64,000 nt of DNA. Origin: Thuidium tamariscinum (Eukaryota; Streptophyta; Bryopsida; Hypnales; Thuidiaceae). The stretch is taken from assembly GCA_947034885.2 (NCBI GenBank), contig OX344754.2, forward strand, positions 15,456,501 through 15,520,500. The letters are read 5' to 3'. The notes beneath the pieces were generated by a model, which searched no databases, was not told the origin of the DNA, and saw nothing but the letters and a program-made list of their open reading frames with translations. Position 1 is the first letter of the stretch. Each line of letters opens with the position of its first letter. A program made the translations under genes and the position numbers. Shown piece after piece: positions 35,599-52,835 of the stretch.

Positions 35599-36810
35599 AT
35601 GGCAGAAAACCACGAGTTTGCTGTATTCGGAAACACAATCCGCAATTGCTCTGCATCCCCCTCCTCCTCATCTGTGTATCATTCCACACGCATTGAGGGA
35701 CTGTTACAAAGCCAATCTCACTATGAAACAGCCCTTGATTTCGAGATTGCCGCCTCAAAAGATCATTGGAGTGAGATCCAGCAGCCTTCGAGTGTAGTAG
35801 GGGACTCCAGTGACGGAGAGAAGGGGAGAGCTCATCTGACCAACAGCGAGATTGTGTGGAGTCTGCAGAGGCAGTTTCCTCAAACGGACAATTTTTTTCA
35901 TCACTATGGTGATTCTTTAGTGTTGGGCAAGAAGATTGCCGAGGGAGGGCAGGCGGAAATCTTCGAAGCCAGGCGTAAGGGATATAGGCGCAAGCTCGTG
36001 TTGAAGGTGTTCAAGGAGGGCTCTTCGGTGTTGGATCTTCAGAAGCAATGGCCTCTGGGAATGCTCAACCAATGTGCTGGCATGTCATGGTATTGGGGTT
36101 CGATTGGATGTTCTCCGGTCCTCTCTGGCACAGTGGTGATGAATGGGAGGTTTGCATTCGAGATGGACCAATGTGTATGTGACTTGCGGAAGCTCATCGA
36201 CAAGAGAATGGAGCGCAACAACAACCAATTCTGCGCTCCTTTCTCTGATGAGGAACTTGAATGGAACATGTTGGATACTGCACGTGGGATGAGGGGCTTG
36301 CACAAAGAAAACATTCTCCATAGGGACTTGAAAGCTTCCAATGTACTCATACGAGCCAATGACGAGTATCGGCTTGAAGATCTTGATTCACTCCCTCGAA
36401 GTTATTATCGATGTCTAGTGGCAGACTATGAGTGCTCGGTGGGAGTGGTGGGGACAACATTTTGGAGAGCTCCAGAAATATTGGAAGGTGTGAAAGCTCG
36501 CAAAATTACACCTGATTTATTCACCAAGGAAGCCGATGTTTATAGCTTTGCTATGACTTGCTATGAAATGATCACTGGTAAACTTCCTTTTGAGGGTGTC
36601 AGGATTAATAACTATGATGTGGTTCTTCAAGGGGATAGGCCGACATTACCTGAAGAGATTAAACCTTGGATCAAGACTTTGTTGAGCAAATGTTGGCATT
36701 CAAATCCAAAAGAAAGACCGAGCTTTGAGGAAATAGTCGAATGCATTGGCATTCAAATCCAAAGGAAAGACAACTTTGAGGAAATAGTCAAAGGCATTAT
36801 ATATCATTAG
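35599..36810 (+). CDS. TKL/Raf-like protein kinase, kinase 3, with a duplicated C-terminal tail
   Basis: This intronless frame has 403 residues. The start ATG is shared with the paralogues; an upstream extension opens only at TTG. The glycine loop is closer to consensus than in its paralogues (EGGQAEIFEA). The likely ATP lysine is K136, HRDLKASN begins at 241, the DFG position reads DYE (276-278), and WRAPE follows. The tail is unusual. A 53-base segment (36695-36747) that codes from the end of CWHSNPKERPSFEEIVECI is followed by a 51-base diverged copy (36748-36798). The copy is read first in another frame and then back in the original, giving GIQIQRKDNFEEIVKGI. The protein therefore has about 17 extra residues after the conserved RPSFEEI. 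Substrate is unknown. Confidence 0.87.
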   Translation: MAENHEFAVFGNTIRNCSASPSSSSVYHSTRIEGLLQSQSHYETALDFEIAASKDHWSEIQQPSSVVGDSSDGEKGRAHLTNSEIVWSLQRQFPQTDNFFHHYGDSLVLGKKIAEGGQAEIFEARRKGYRRKLVLKVFKEGSSVLDLQKQWPLGMLNQCAGMSWYWGSIGCSPVLSGTVVMNGRFAFEMDQCVCDLRKLIDKRMERNNNQFCAPFSDEELEWNMLDTARGMRGLHKENILHRDLKASNVLIRANDEYRLEDLDSLPRSYYRCLVADYECSVGVVGTTFWRAPEILEGVKARKITPDLFTKEADVYSFAMTCYEMITGKLPFEGVRINNYDVVLQGDRPTLPEEIKPWIKTLLSKCWHSNPKERPSFEEIVECIGIQIQRKDNFEEIVKGIIYH

Positions 36811-37145
36811 ACTTCAGATATTGTGAACATGAATGGAGTTTTATTTTGATTATAATAAATATGTCGTTTTGATGTCATCCATTGTTTGTCATGTGCTAGA
36901 GTTTCTTGGATGCATCCTATTATTTCCTTAATTTCTTTATGGTTTATCTTTTTGTTGAGATTGAATAAGTTCCTAGATCTTATTAATGAACCATTTCCAA
37001 AACATCTAGAGAATCAAGAAATTTGCAAACAAATCTAATCTATATATTACTTATATAAGAAGAATTGTACTTCAATTTGGTGACTTCAAGCAAGTAAAGT
37101 TTTGGATGACTTCAAAATATTATGATCCTATTACTATGTAACAAT
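36811..37145. repeat. 3' flank of kinase 3, partial match to the other kinase flanks
   Basis: Similarity to 2900-3240 and 25490-25752 is clear but lower than between kinases 1 and 2. It shows that kinase 3 is the more distant duplicate. Confidence 0.55.
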
Positions 37146-39597
37146 TTTTTTTCTTGTCAATTTGTCAATCATTTGCACTATGGCCTTAGAAATAGATGAT
37201 AAATCTTGGATGAGATTGAAAAATTGTAGATGAAAAATTAATTATAGATATATGGTATGTGTTTATGTGATATTTTCTATCAAATATGTGCATGAATGTT
37301 GAAATTTGGAGCACTACTATTACATTTTATATTGGCACTTTGGCACTTTATAGAAAATGAAAAAAGAAAAAAATTCTATTGCTTGAATTGATCATAGGAG
37401 AGGGCTTTAAAATAGTGCAAGCACTTTCAAATGTCCAATAGGAGGCTATGAAATGGATACCTAGTTGTCAAAAAATGGCCTCTTGATTGCATTACGACAT
37501 GATAAGATTTGGTTTATACTTCTTCAATGGATGGTTTAAATGCCACAATGGGTTCTTTTCTAACTAAGTGGATAGGTGTCTACTAATTTTATTCAAAATA
37601 AGAATTGGGAGTCGAATTATCTTCTTATAAATGTTAAAAAAATCTGAATCAATGATTGATTCTAGTATTCATTTTAGTTTTAGAAAGGGTTGCATTTAGA
37701 AACCATCTCTAATACTTTTTATATGTTGCAATGCTAGTTTTTTAACAAAACCATATTTTTTCTAAAAACAAAGCATGTGTGGGTTTTCAAGGCCTATGAA
37801 TCACAAATAGGAACCTATGCCAAATTTTGTTTGAAAATTCATAAGTGCTCTAAAAATTATGAAACAACTTGTATTAGATTCCTTGTTTATTTTTCTTTCA
37901 TTAAAAAATGAGCTAAAAAATCACCATCTAAGAAAATACATGATAAAGGTGAACCAACCGTTAAATGAGTGGTTTCTGAGCCTCTTACTTTATTACAATC
38001 CATCTTTAGTATTGCTACCCATTTGCATACTTTTGTTGCAACCTTTTATAAGAACTCTAGATATGAGTGCATTTCTCTTTGATGATTTTAATTGGCATTA
38101 TAGTATAAGGGAAGTACATTTGAGGCTATTGTAGACTTTGAACTCCTTTAGTACTTGGCCTCATGATGTTTGCTTTTGTGAATGATTGTCAACTCTTTTA
38201 AGGAGATTTGGGTGATTGCAAGGAACACCTATCCTATTTTATGTCACACATTGCATGCTAATTTTCTTTTTTGTCATAAATTTTGTGTTTTGCCTCCAAA
38301 TGACTCAAGATTTATAATGAAGGTACTCATAACTATCACATGTGGCCTAATTTTTTCTTAATTTTCAAAAATATTTTACTATCCAAAAATAGACCCCAAT
38401 TTATTGTCACATTTGCTAATTTGGAGGTTTTTAGTATTATTAGGTAATTGCAAGAAACACCTATACTATTTGTTGTGTTTTACAATAGTAATTATGACTT
38501 TTTTTTAGTACTTTATAATTAGAAAACTAATTTTCAAAAAATTTAAAAATATGACTTATATATACACCTTTGACATGAAGGTACCCAGGAAAGGAAATGC
38601 ATAGAAAAATTCTCTAAATAGGAGAACTTGAAAAGTACCAAGCCTTAAAAAAATAGGTACTTTGATGTTTGAATTAGTTTAAAATAGTAAAATAAGTGAA
38701 TATAAAGAATAAAAACTAGCCATTTGTAACAACTTGATAGAGATGATCAACCTTTAAAAAACCCATCAAAATAACATTTTATACGTTTCAAATTAGAAGC
38801 AAAAAGAAACTCACTTTGTAGACTTCTACACCAAAGAAAATTAATTATTTTAAAAATTCCTTCAGCCATTAGCTACAAGTCTACTAGAAGAGCACTTCAT
38901 CCAAATTTCACCTCCAAATTTGTTTTTTTGGGTACTAAATAGTACTAAAAGCCTCCAAATTAGCAATTGTGACATTCAATTAGGGGATATTTTTGGATAG
39001 TATACTATTTTTGAAAACTATGAAAATTTTAGGCAAACTGTATGATAATCACAAGTATCTTCTCTATAATTCTTGAGCCATTTGGAGCCAAAATGAAAAA
39101 GTTATGGCCAAAAAATGGATCAAAATGTGATGTGTAACGGAAAATAAAGATTGAAGGATTTTTAAAAATAATAAAGTTTATGTGTTGTAGAAGTTTGCAT
39201 AGTGAGCCTTTTTCTACTTGCATTTTGAAACATGTAAAATATCATTTTGGTGGTTCTTTTGGTGAATGACCATCTCGATAGAGTTTTTACAATTGTCTAG
39301 GTCAATTCTAGGCTTATTGTTATCTCTTAGGCACCAATTGAAATATAATTACATCCTCAACAAATTCGTAGTTTTTCTATCTTGTGAGATAGTTTCAAAA
39401 AGTTTCACTCAAAATTGACAATATAGGAACCTACCCAAAATCCATTTTGTTCCCGAAAAGGACAATAGAACATTACAACTTATGTGTGGTGTTTGCAAAC
39501 AATGGTTGTATTTTGGCAAGAATTGGACTTCATATTTTCTAGTCATTTGGTTAAATATGAAGATAAGTAGTCCTAATTATTTGACTATTAACCCCTA
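37146..39597. other. Gene-free stretch with a long inverted repeat
   Basis: Arms at about 38293-38437 and 38940-39092 are inverted copies sharing a CCAAATG.CTCAAGA core, a TTTTACTATCCAAAAATA-like core and a GCTAATTTGGAGG core. The same unit recurs inverted at about 10830-11070 and again near 31690-31930. GGTGATTGCAAG.AACACCTAT-type termini lie at 38210 and 38450. No gene was recognised. Confidence 0.5.
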
Positions 39598-40338
39598 AAT
39601 GGCCAAGCCTTTTCATGTGTGTTTTGACTATGAAAAAAGTGCATTGGCTTGTAGTCATTTCTAATAAAGCAAATTGATTAATTTTGAGCACAAAATTGCA
39701 AAAAAGTTGTGAGAGAAGAGTACATTTTTATATTTAGTATCCTAGCTTTTCCCACAATGTCTCTCAAATTTGCATATAAATTTTTAAGGGGATTGGAGGT
39801 GACATGAACAACTACAAAGAGTGTTAAGACACTAAAATGCACTTCTAAAAAATTTAATTTTACATGAAAAGATAATAAACTCATTACACAATCTACCTTA
39901 TAATTGTTGAAATGCAATTTTTTTTAATAAGTACTAATTGCAAATAACTCCAAATCCATAGTTGTATGTTTAAATTTTCAATGGTGAATATCATAAAAAC
40001 ACTTTCTTCTTTCCATTGGAACCATTCTCAAAGCAAATGGATATGTACAATTTCTTAGATCTCAAATCACGTGAAATTGTTAAACTTTACATAAAGCTAG
40101 GAAATGAAGTAGAATTGGCAAGTTTCACACTTCACTTATGATACATGTATGCCTTTGAAGACCTCTCAATAATCGAATATGTACTTTTTTTTAGTAAAAA
40201 TTGAAAGTTTTCAATAGTTAACCATTAAAATTGTTAAATTTTTTTTAAAAATAGTTGAAGGAATTTAATTGCCCACACAAAAATGGATCTAGAATTTCAG
40301 ATCGACCATATATGGTCAAATAGGCAATTAGGAGTTAA
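39598..40338. mobile_element. TTAACCC-type inverted-repeat element, diverged
   Basis: The left end reads TTAACCCCTAAATGGCCAA and the right end is the inverse of TTAACTCCTAATTGCC. It is about 740 bases without a coding frame. The match between ends is weaker than in other members. Confidence 0.5.
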
Positions 40339-40664
40339 GATTAACACATTAAAAGTATATACCTTTATGGTGGTCAAAGACAACATAGAATATATTTTTA
40401 AAAATGCCAAAATTTAGGGTGTATCAATTTTATCAAAATAATATAATTATATGACAAATAAAACATTTCTATTTTCAATCTTCATCTTTCACATTTTCCA
40501 ACTTTAATTAGTTGTTCAACAAGAAATGCCAACCATTAGAAAAAAATGAGCCCTGCAAAAGACTATCAGTTTTTTGTTTTCGGCAGTCCGCAATGCAAGT
40601 ACAGAAAATTAAATTTTTCTTTTAGAATTAATTTTTTTTTAATTATGAAATTTGCTATTAATGA

Positions 40665-40877
40665 GTTCAAATTTTTATATAGTCTTGTTGGCAAGTGAAA
40701 GCATGTTCCAACGCACCAAAGAACGCAGGATTTGGATACCGTATGCAAAAGTTATTAATAGTCAAAGTCTGTTTCTGAAAGCGCCATCTACAGTTTGTGA
40801 ACATGACTGATTTCGGAAATGTATGTGCACTGTAGATGGCGCTTTTAGGAACATGGCACTTTTGGGTGTACCTACCT
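40665..40877. mobile_element. Truncated MITE of the AGGTGG family with a strong hairpin
   Basis: It matches 30838-31034 closely. The right terminus is the inverse of AGGTAGGTACACCC and is followed by TA. The left terminus is missing. A perfect 17-base inverted repeat, AAAGCGCCATCTACAGT, lies at 778-794 and 829-845 past 40000, with a 34-base loop. Confidence 0.7.
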
Positions 40878-41799
40878 TATATTAGGTGTACTTCTACATC
40901 AAATTCTTCAAGGCATGTCAACATGGTGCGATAATGGTGCATTGAAATGCAATTAAGTTAATTTGGTACCAACCCTTATATCAACCTAGTATAGATAAAA
41001 TGACACTAAAATGACCTGTATTATCAAGAATGTGGTTTGTGGTGTCAAAATGGCACCAAAACAATGTGGCCTAACTTTTTTGATAAAGGCAACCCAACAA
41101 GGTATTTCAACCAAGACCTCCCAACTACCCTATGTCCAAATCAATTTCAAACATAATTAGGTTGAACAATCAACTTCAACACTTCAATACAACAATCAAA
41201 ACATCATCTAATTCATGCCACCACCTAAATACTATGTTCAATAATATGTGCATCAAATGGATAGAAAGACAATATTTAATTGCAAGTTTGTTTAATTCTT
41301 ACTTTATGACAATGATTCAAGACTAAATAAGGTAGTCAAATTGTGCTAGAAAGTGGGCCAAAAAGAGATCAAGGGATACATTAGATTTCTCAAAAAAACC
41401 TCGCATACAACAATAGAATATGGCCACTTCCAAACAAAAAGTTTCTTTCAATCCTTAAACCCCTAGCTGGTGACCTTGGAAATCATCCCTTAAGCATTGT
41501 ATAACAATGTGTACTTCATAAAATCAAAAGTATTCATTAGAGGTCAAATCACTAGACATGACCTACCCTTTTTACACAAAATTCCAACGATGAACAATTG
41601 CGTTTCTATCCCATATAGAAAGATCCTTTGTTATTCATCCATTGAAAAACAACTACAATATTGTTTAAAGGTTAAAGAAATTGAAACTCACTTCACAATC
41701 ACAAATGCCTAGGTGGATTTGTTGTAACTCTCTTGCAAGTTTCTAATAATAGCAACACCTAAACAAAGATAACAAACAGAAGACAATAGTAAAAACATT
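40878..41799. other. Intergenic stretch downstream of VTE1
   Basis: Short frames only. No supported gene. Confidence 0.45.
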
Positions 41800-41925
41800 G
41801 TGAAAGTTACAACTATTGTCACAAGCAAGTTATATACAATGGTACATATTACAAGTGAGTGTAAATTACAAACATATGCTCTCAAAACAAACGTAGTTCC
41901 TTCAAATGCATTGTTCTACGTGTCA
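41800..41925. repeat. Fragment shared with kinase units 2 and 3
   Basis: The segment with GTGAGTGTAAATTACAAACA and the following CTCAAAAC..A..AAGTTCC-like part matches 32385-32520 and, less fully, 12130-12230. It lies about 100 bases past the VTE1 stop, so it may be part of the VTE1 3' UTR. Confidence 0.55.
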
Positions 41926-42018
41926 TTCTTCTCATACATTTGGAGCTACTCTAGAAACCATGCACAAAATGCTTTTCTTCAAAATCCCTAATCTTTAAAC
42001 CTAAGAGGTTCACTTGGA

Positions 42019-47841
<5,823 letters not shown>

Positions 47842-50080
47842 CCTTCGCTACTCCCCCTGATAACCAATACCAATCAAACTTAACAGCAAGCAATCACAGA
47901 ACGTTGTATCAGAAATGAAGGAACACACACAGAACCCCCATTAGGATAACATTGTAGCAATGAAGTTTTCAGTGGAAACAAGGTCTGTGTACAGAAATGA
48001 TCCACAGGAAGATCAAGATGACCAAAGAAAGAAGGAACATACATGGACACTGGCATTACAACAACTGAAGCTCTTAAGGAAACTATTAAGAAACATGATC
48101 TCTCTTTAAAGGCTCACACGACGGATCAAACCCAATCTCAAACAGTCACCATAACATCGGAAAAGAAGGAACGCTCATGGAAACCACCGTTATGTACTTC
48201 TTAAAACCATTGGAAACTAATGAAGCTTTAATGGAACCTACTACAAACATGATCAGAAAAGACCCCATGACCAATTAGACCAGTTGTAGCACTCCATAAG
48301 CAATGCTAAAACACACCTGTATTGGGAGCCTGCCTAGGAGTAAGTGAGTCACACTGGTAGCTGAAAATTTTCCTCGTTCCAAGAAAAGAACGGACTCAAA
48401 TTCTGTGCAGGTGTCGTCCGTGCAGCACTTGAGCAAACCACGTCTACAAATTCAAGAAAGCTCGGCGACAGATTCCTGGTTCTTGAAATCCATGAATTCC
48501 AAATGTCAACACTTCCTTGGTATTAATTGACGAAGCCCAGTCCTTCAAAGCCAAAGAAACCTGTCACCAGAGCCCTTGGTAATGAAAACACAATCCCCAC
48601 AGTTCATAGACCCACCATTGACAGTCTTGAAATCATCACCCAGGGTTGGAAAGCAATCCCACAGAGAGCTTTGGATCTCGCAATTGGTATCCGCTACAAA
48701 ATCTAAGATCCACAACAAGGGAAGCAGGAGGTTGTGTTGCTACATTTAGAGATGAAACATGAACTTGAATCGATTAGGAACTGACGAGGCTTAAAAATAG
48801 ATCGAGTGGAGCGTGCAACAGTACTTTCTTCAAACTGGTCTCACCTTTTATCACAGAATTGCAAACTGAGTGAGAGATTGTTGTAGAGGAAACCGTGGCT
48901 TGTGTTGATATAAGGAAGAAGTTCTCCAAGGTCTAGGCAATGAGATGAGGCTTCATACCTGGCGTATGAGGCGCCTTCAGTTGATGGGGGCAGGTGAAGT
49001 CAAAAAGGTCGCTGCGTAATGCAAAGCAATTTCTGACATTGTGAGTAGAAAAGCGAGGACGAAGACAACGGACTCTGGGTACTCGCATCAGGGCTTAGGG
49101 TTTTGGCAGCGGCTCGGACTTGGTTGTAATTGGAGGGTCTGACGCGCTGCCTAAATGGATGATAAAACGCTGGCATGATGGGCTTTCACTTTTCGCAGAG
49201 GCTTCACTTATAATGTGGTACAGTAGATCAAATTTACATTCATCATCCACCTGCCAAAAGCACTGGAAGCAAGCTCTCATTGGAGGGCTCTTCAAAAACC
49301 GAATGTGAAAATTGAGAGTGTTAGTTTCATCGTTGCAAGGGTGGCGAACTGACGGCGCTCCAAGTCACTCACTTTCAGATTTGGCAGGTTCAAGTTGAAA
49401 CTGGCAAGTTCATTATTGCCGTGCAGGAGTGGACCAAGTGCGTAAGCAAGATACTGTATCAAGAGATTGAACTCATTGAAAGATTGTCTTGGTCATCAAG
49501 ACTGTCATCACAAAAGTTCCTGCTTGCAGTTGGGCACCTGGGCCTGTCCTATCGCTGTTGTTCATTAGATGACTCATACTGGGATTTAAAGCGCACTGAC
49601 AACTGTAGCCAAAATGATGTAAGCCCTGCAAGCAACTGTGTAGCGCAAATTCTATTAGAGATTTAGAATTACTTATTTTTCATTTTCATGTTTGTTAACA
49701 TTGAAATTTATTTCAAATGCAAAAAATGAAACAACATAGCCTCACATGATGGAGAAGAAGCCACGGGGGAGACAGACACCACAAACAAATACGATCTACA
49801 AGGACAAGATCTAACCCGTTCAAAAAATATGGGGCAAGATTAAAGATTGATTTCGCTATTTTTAATCGTTCTACAATAACGCAACGCTCATCGTTCACCA
49901 CTCACCTGTTTGAGTCGTTGAGTAGAAAACTACTGCATGAGTATTGCATCTAATTAATATGCGTTGCCAGCCTAAATTCCAAGGTATGTTGGAAACGTGC
50001 AACGCTGATAACAAACCAACTCGATCGCTTCACTGCACCATATGCTGGTACTTACCAAAGGCCTGCAGCTGCTTCCAAGA
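47842..50080. other. Upstream region of VTE1 and 3' side of NTAQ1
   Basis: Positions 47842-48245 are duplicated in decayed form at 28704-29110. The part 48300-49320 is richer in G and C than typical intergenic DNA here, which fits the promoter and leader of VTE1, but no element can be named. Frames at 49421-49666 (plus) and 49713-49901 (minus) have no recognisable motif; the latter may be NTAQ1 3' UTR. Confidence 0.45.
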
Positions 50081-52835
50081 TCATATGGTATTAAGTGCCC
50101 GCATAGTGAACTCTGATGCATTCTGATTGAAGAATTGCAGTAAACCCTCTTCGTCCAGAAGAACTCCAAATTTCTGGAGCATCAACAAAGACTCTATCTC
50201 CCTTAAATTGCGTGTAACCCGCTCCACAGTCATGGTTATGAACTCCTCCAGATTATGAACAGCACCATCTACATTCACACCAGACCTCAAGTAAGGTCAT
50301 TGAGAAATCAAACAATTTAGCAGCTTCAGCTAATTGGAATTAGTTATTGATGAGTGCCCACATTGCCAAAGAGGCTTCAGTAGTGAATTAGTGCTTATTC
50401 CATCCAGTTAGCTAAATCAAAGATATGTACACCAAGAATCTTCACTAGATATGAATGACAACACATTTTAGGGGGGCGATTCTGGGTGCACATACCCCTT
50501 AGCATTGAACTAGCATTCATTTCTTAACTGCCCATTTTGGACAAGTAAACTAACTGTCCCCAGACCAATGGTTTCAAGTGCTAACCCTGCCCTGCACCAA
50601 CCAAGTATCAGCGGTTAGCTAACTAAAAACTCTAATTTCCGGTTAGTTAGTTAGTTAGTTAGTTAATGACCTTGCGAGTAGAGACACAAAAGAGGTTAGT
50701 TAACTTCTAACTAGCTAATAGGTTTTAAGGTGCCAGCTAGCTAATTGAGCCTAAAGCATACTCTTTAGTCCCTGACTCAAAGCATCTTGAGCCGAAGAAG
50801 GATACAAAATGCAGCACTGCACTTCTCACAATAGCGGACCTACATAAGAGAGGGTTTGCTTGCCTTCGGCAACTAGACAATCATAAACTGGGGGACGGGC
50901 CATCCAACTCCCATCCTTGTTCTTCATATGCCGTCGGTCAGATGCAAAAAATCGCAAATACAAAGGTGCAGAAATGACCCTGTATAACCTGCAACAAGGT
51001 CGTATTCACTAATAATTAAAAAGATCCAGTAAAAGATCAATGAGATTAAAGCGAAGAAAATAACTGTAAGAAGACTGGCGAACTCAATTGTCATTAGCTC
51101 GGTGAGAAACCTTGAGAACTCGGGCTTCAGGGATACCCAGGGCTGAAATGCACCCGCCACGTATTCATCCAAGGCTACGGGGCATGGCAGTGTGGTGTCC
51201 AGGTCCCAAACCTGCACGGCGTTCTCCCGTCTCTGCGCAGAATGCATCCATCAGTTAATTGTGACTTCAAACTGACCTTAGTAAAATGAATTGAAATCTT
51301 AACTCCATAACTGGGACATATAAATCATCCATTTTAAGAAAATGTGTAAAGCCCTTGAGGACAACTCTTCAACTTAGACCAATCACAATGCTATATTTCA
51401 AAAATATGGTTGGCATGGCTTGCCCTCAAGGCTACTTTAAAAAAACACAAATTGACCCTTACACTCCAACCACAACCTCTGAACAGACTGAGGGCATTAC
51501 TTGAATGCATATGACATGATAGTCCCAAATGCACAACCCTTCAACATCCTTGCTGCTTCGTTGGCGCCAAATAGGAATCTACAGACACAATGAATATACG
51601 GATTAAATAATTTAATGGCAGGTAAAAAGAGCAAGTTTGTGAGTACTCAAATCTCTCAAGAGCAAAAAAGGTCTTTTAATTCAATACTCACTGCATCATC
51701 GGCAAAGAACTTCAGAAACAAAACAGTGGTGGCACCATCATACAAACAAAAAAATGCTGGCAAAAACAATTACACCAAAAAAATGCAGAAAGTCCTAAGT
51801 GAACCCTAACCAATAGCCATAATGAGAAGCATGATGAAACCTTTGGTGAAATGTCAAGACTGAGGTCTTGTTTTATCATAGTCCACTCACAAACCCCCTT
51901 GTATTACTAACAAGAAAGACTCAGTCGTGGACATAAAATGTTTGAGGACCTGCCTCAACACCTTGGAAAAAACCTTAGAAAAAAAAGAATCTTGATTCTT
52001 TTTGTATACAACCTTGAGCTCATCGCAAGTGAAAGGTACAGAAGTGACAAAGAGAAAAAAAAACACTCACTCAGCGCAAAGCATGCTCTCTTCAATGACT
52101 GTCAAAGTTCTGAGTCATATTTTTGGTAGCCATAGTAGCGAAGAGTGAGTTCTCACAGCTGCTAACGAATGTTGTGAAGGAAGAATCGAATTAAAGACTC
52201 AGAGTGAAGATCTTGAAATTTCACCTGACGATTTGGATTAGAGATGAAGACTACAAAGAGGTCAGACGCGGTTGGAGCAGCCAATCCCACTTCGCTCAAC
52301 TTCTTGCACAGCATGTACACATTCTCCTCACTGCCACAAATAAGGTTACATGAATTTCCCTGTGAACAACACATTTGAGGTCACACTTACCATGTTGGGC
52401 ATAGCCTGAACCCAGTTTGATGCTAAATACAGTTAAACTGACAAAACAGAGCCTCTAATAAACGCTTCAAAAACAAAATTAATTCGGCATGAAAACTGTA
52501 AAAATCTTTCTAACATAATATTGAGCACTAGCAGAATGACACTTTCAGGTAACATCGCCAACTACAAGTTAGGTGGAGCACAGCTGGGCCAAAACCCAGC
52601 GAAATTCTCCCAAAACAGTCACCCGCAAAGCTCATTTCCTACACAACTCTAAGATTTACACAAAACCTAAACCTAAACCTAAAATCTGGCCAAAACTAAA
52701 ATTAAATAGAGAATCGTACCAATAACACGAACTGTAGACAAGATCGGACAACGCTCCGCTAAATCTCTTAAACCCTCCTGCACCCGATTCCTGCTCAAAC
52801 TCAACCTGGCTTGACGAAGAGTATGCTGCATCCAT
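50081..52835 (-). CDS. NTAQ1: Protein N-terminal glutamine amidohydrolase
   Basis: Six coding exons on the minus strand join in phase: 52835-52720, 52330-52225, 51578-51501, 51232-51111, 50988-50864 and 50268-50081, giving 244 residues. The product carries the family's marks: YSSCYCEENVYMLC at the exon 1-2 junction (the second Cys matches the catalytic Cys of the human enzyme), WDYHV in exon 3 (catalytic His), VWDLDTTLPCP in exon 4 (catalytic Asp), FFASDRRHMK in exon 5 and VAEDGAVHNLEEFITM across exons 5-6. The family converts N-terminal Gln to Glu, creating a secondary destabilising residue for Arg/N-degron proteolysis. Intron 5 appears to begin with GC rather than GT (50863-50862). That is the only junction that restores the conserved VAEDG. 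The start is the first in-frame ATG (52835). The C-terminal tail after LLQFFNQ is slightly longer than I recall for Arabidopsis. Confidence 0.93.
50642..50665. repeat. GTTA tetranucleotide microsatellite
   Basis: About six GTTA units in a row lie within NTAQ1 intron 5, with related TTAGTTAA and TAGCTAA stretches nearby. Confidence 0.8.

Noticed and set aside
48600..48700. A minus-strand stretch upstream of VTE1 (about 48530-48730) that reads open for about 50 codons
   Set aside because: There is no start, no recognised motif and no splice signals joining it to VTE1. It was left as probable leader or promoter.
52664..52681. Telomere-like CCTAAA run
   Set aside because: There are only three units, inside NTAQ1 intron 1. 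That is too short to suggest an interstitial telomere.
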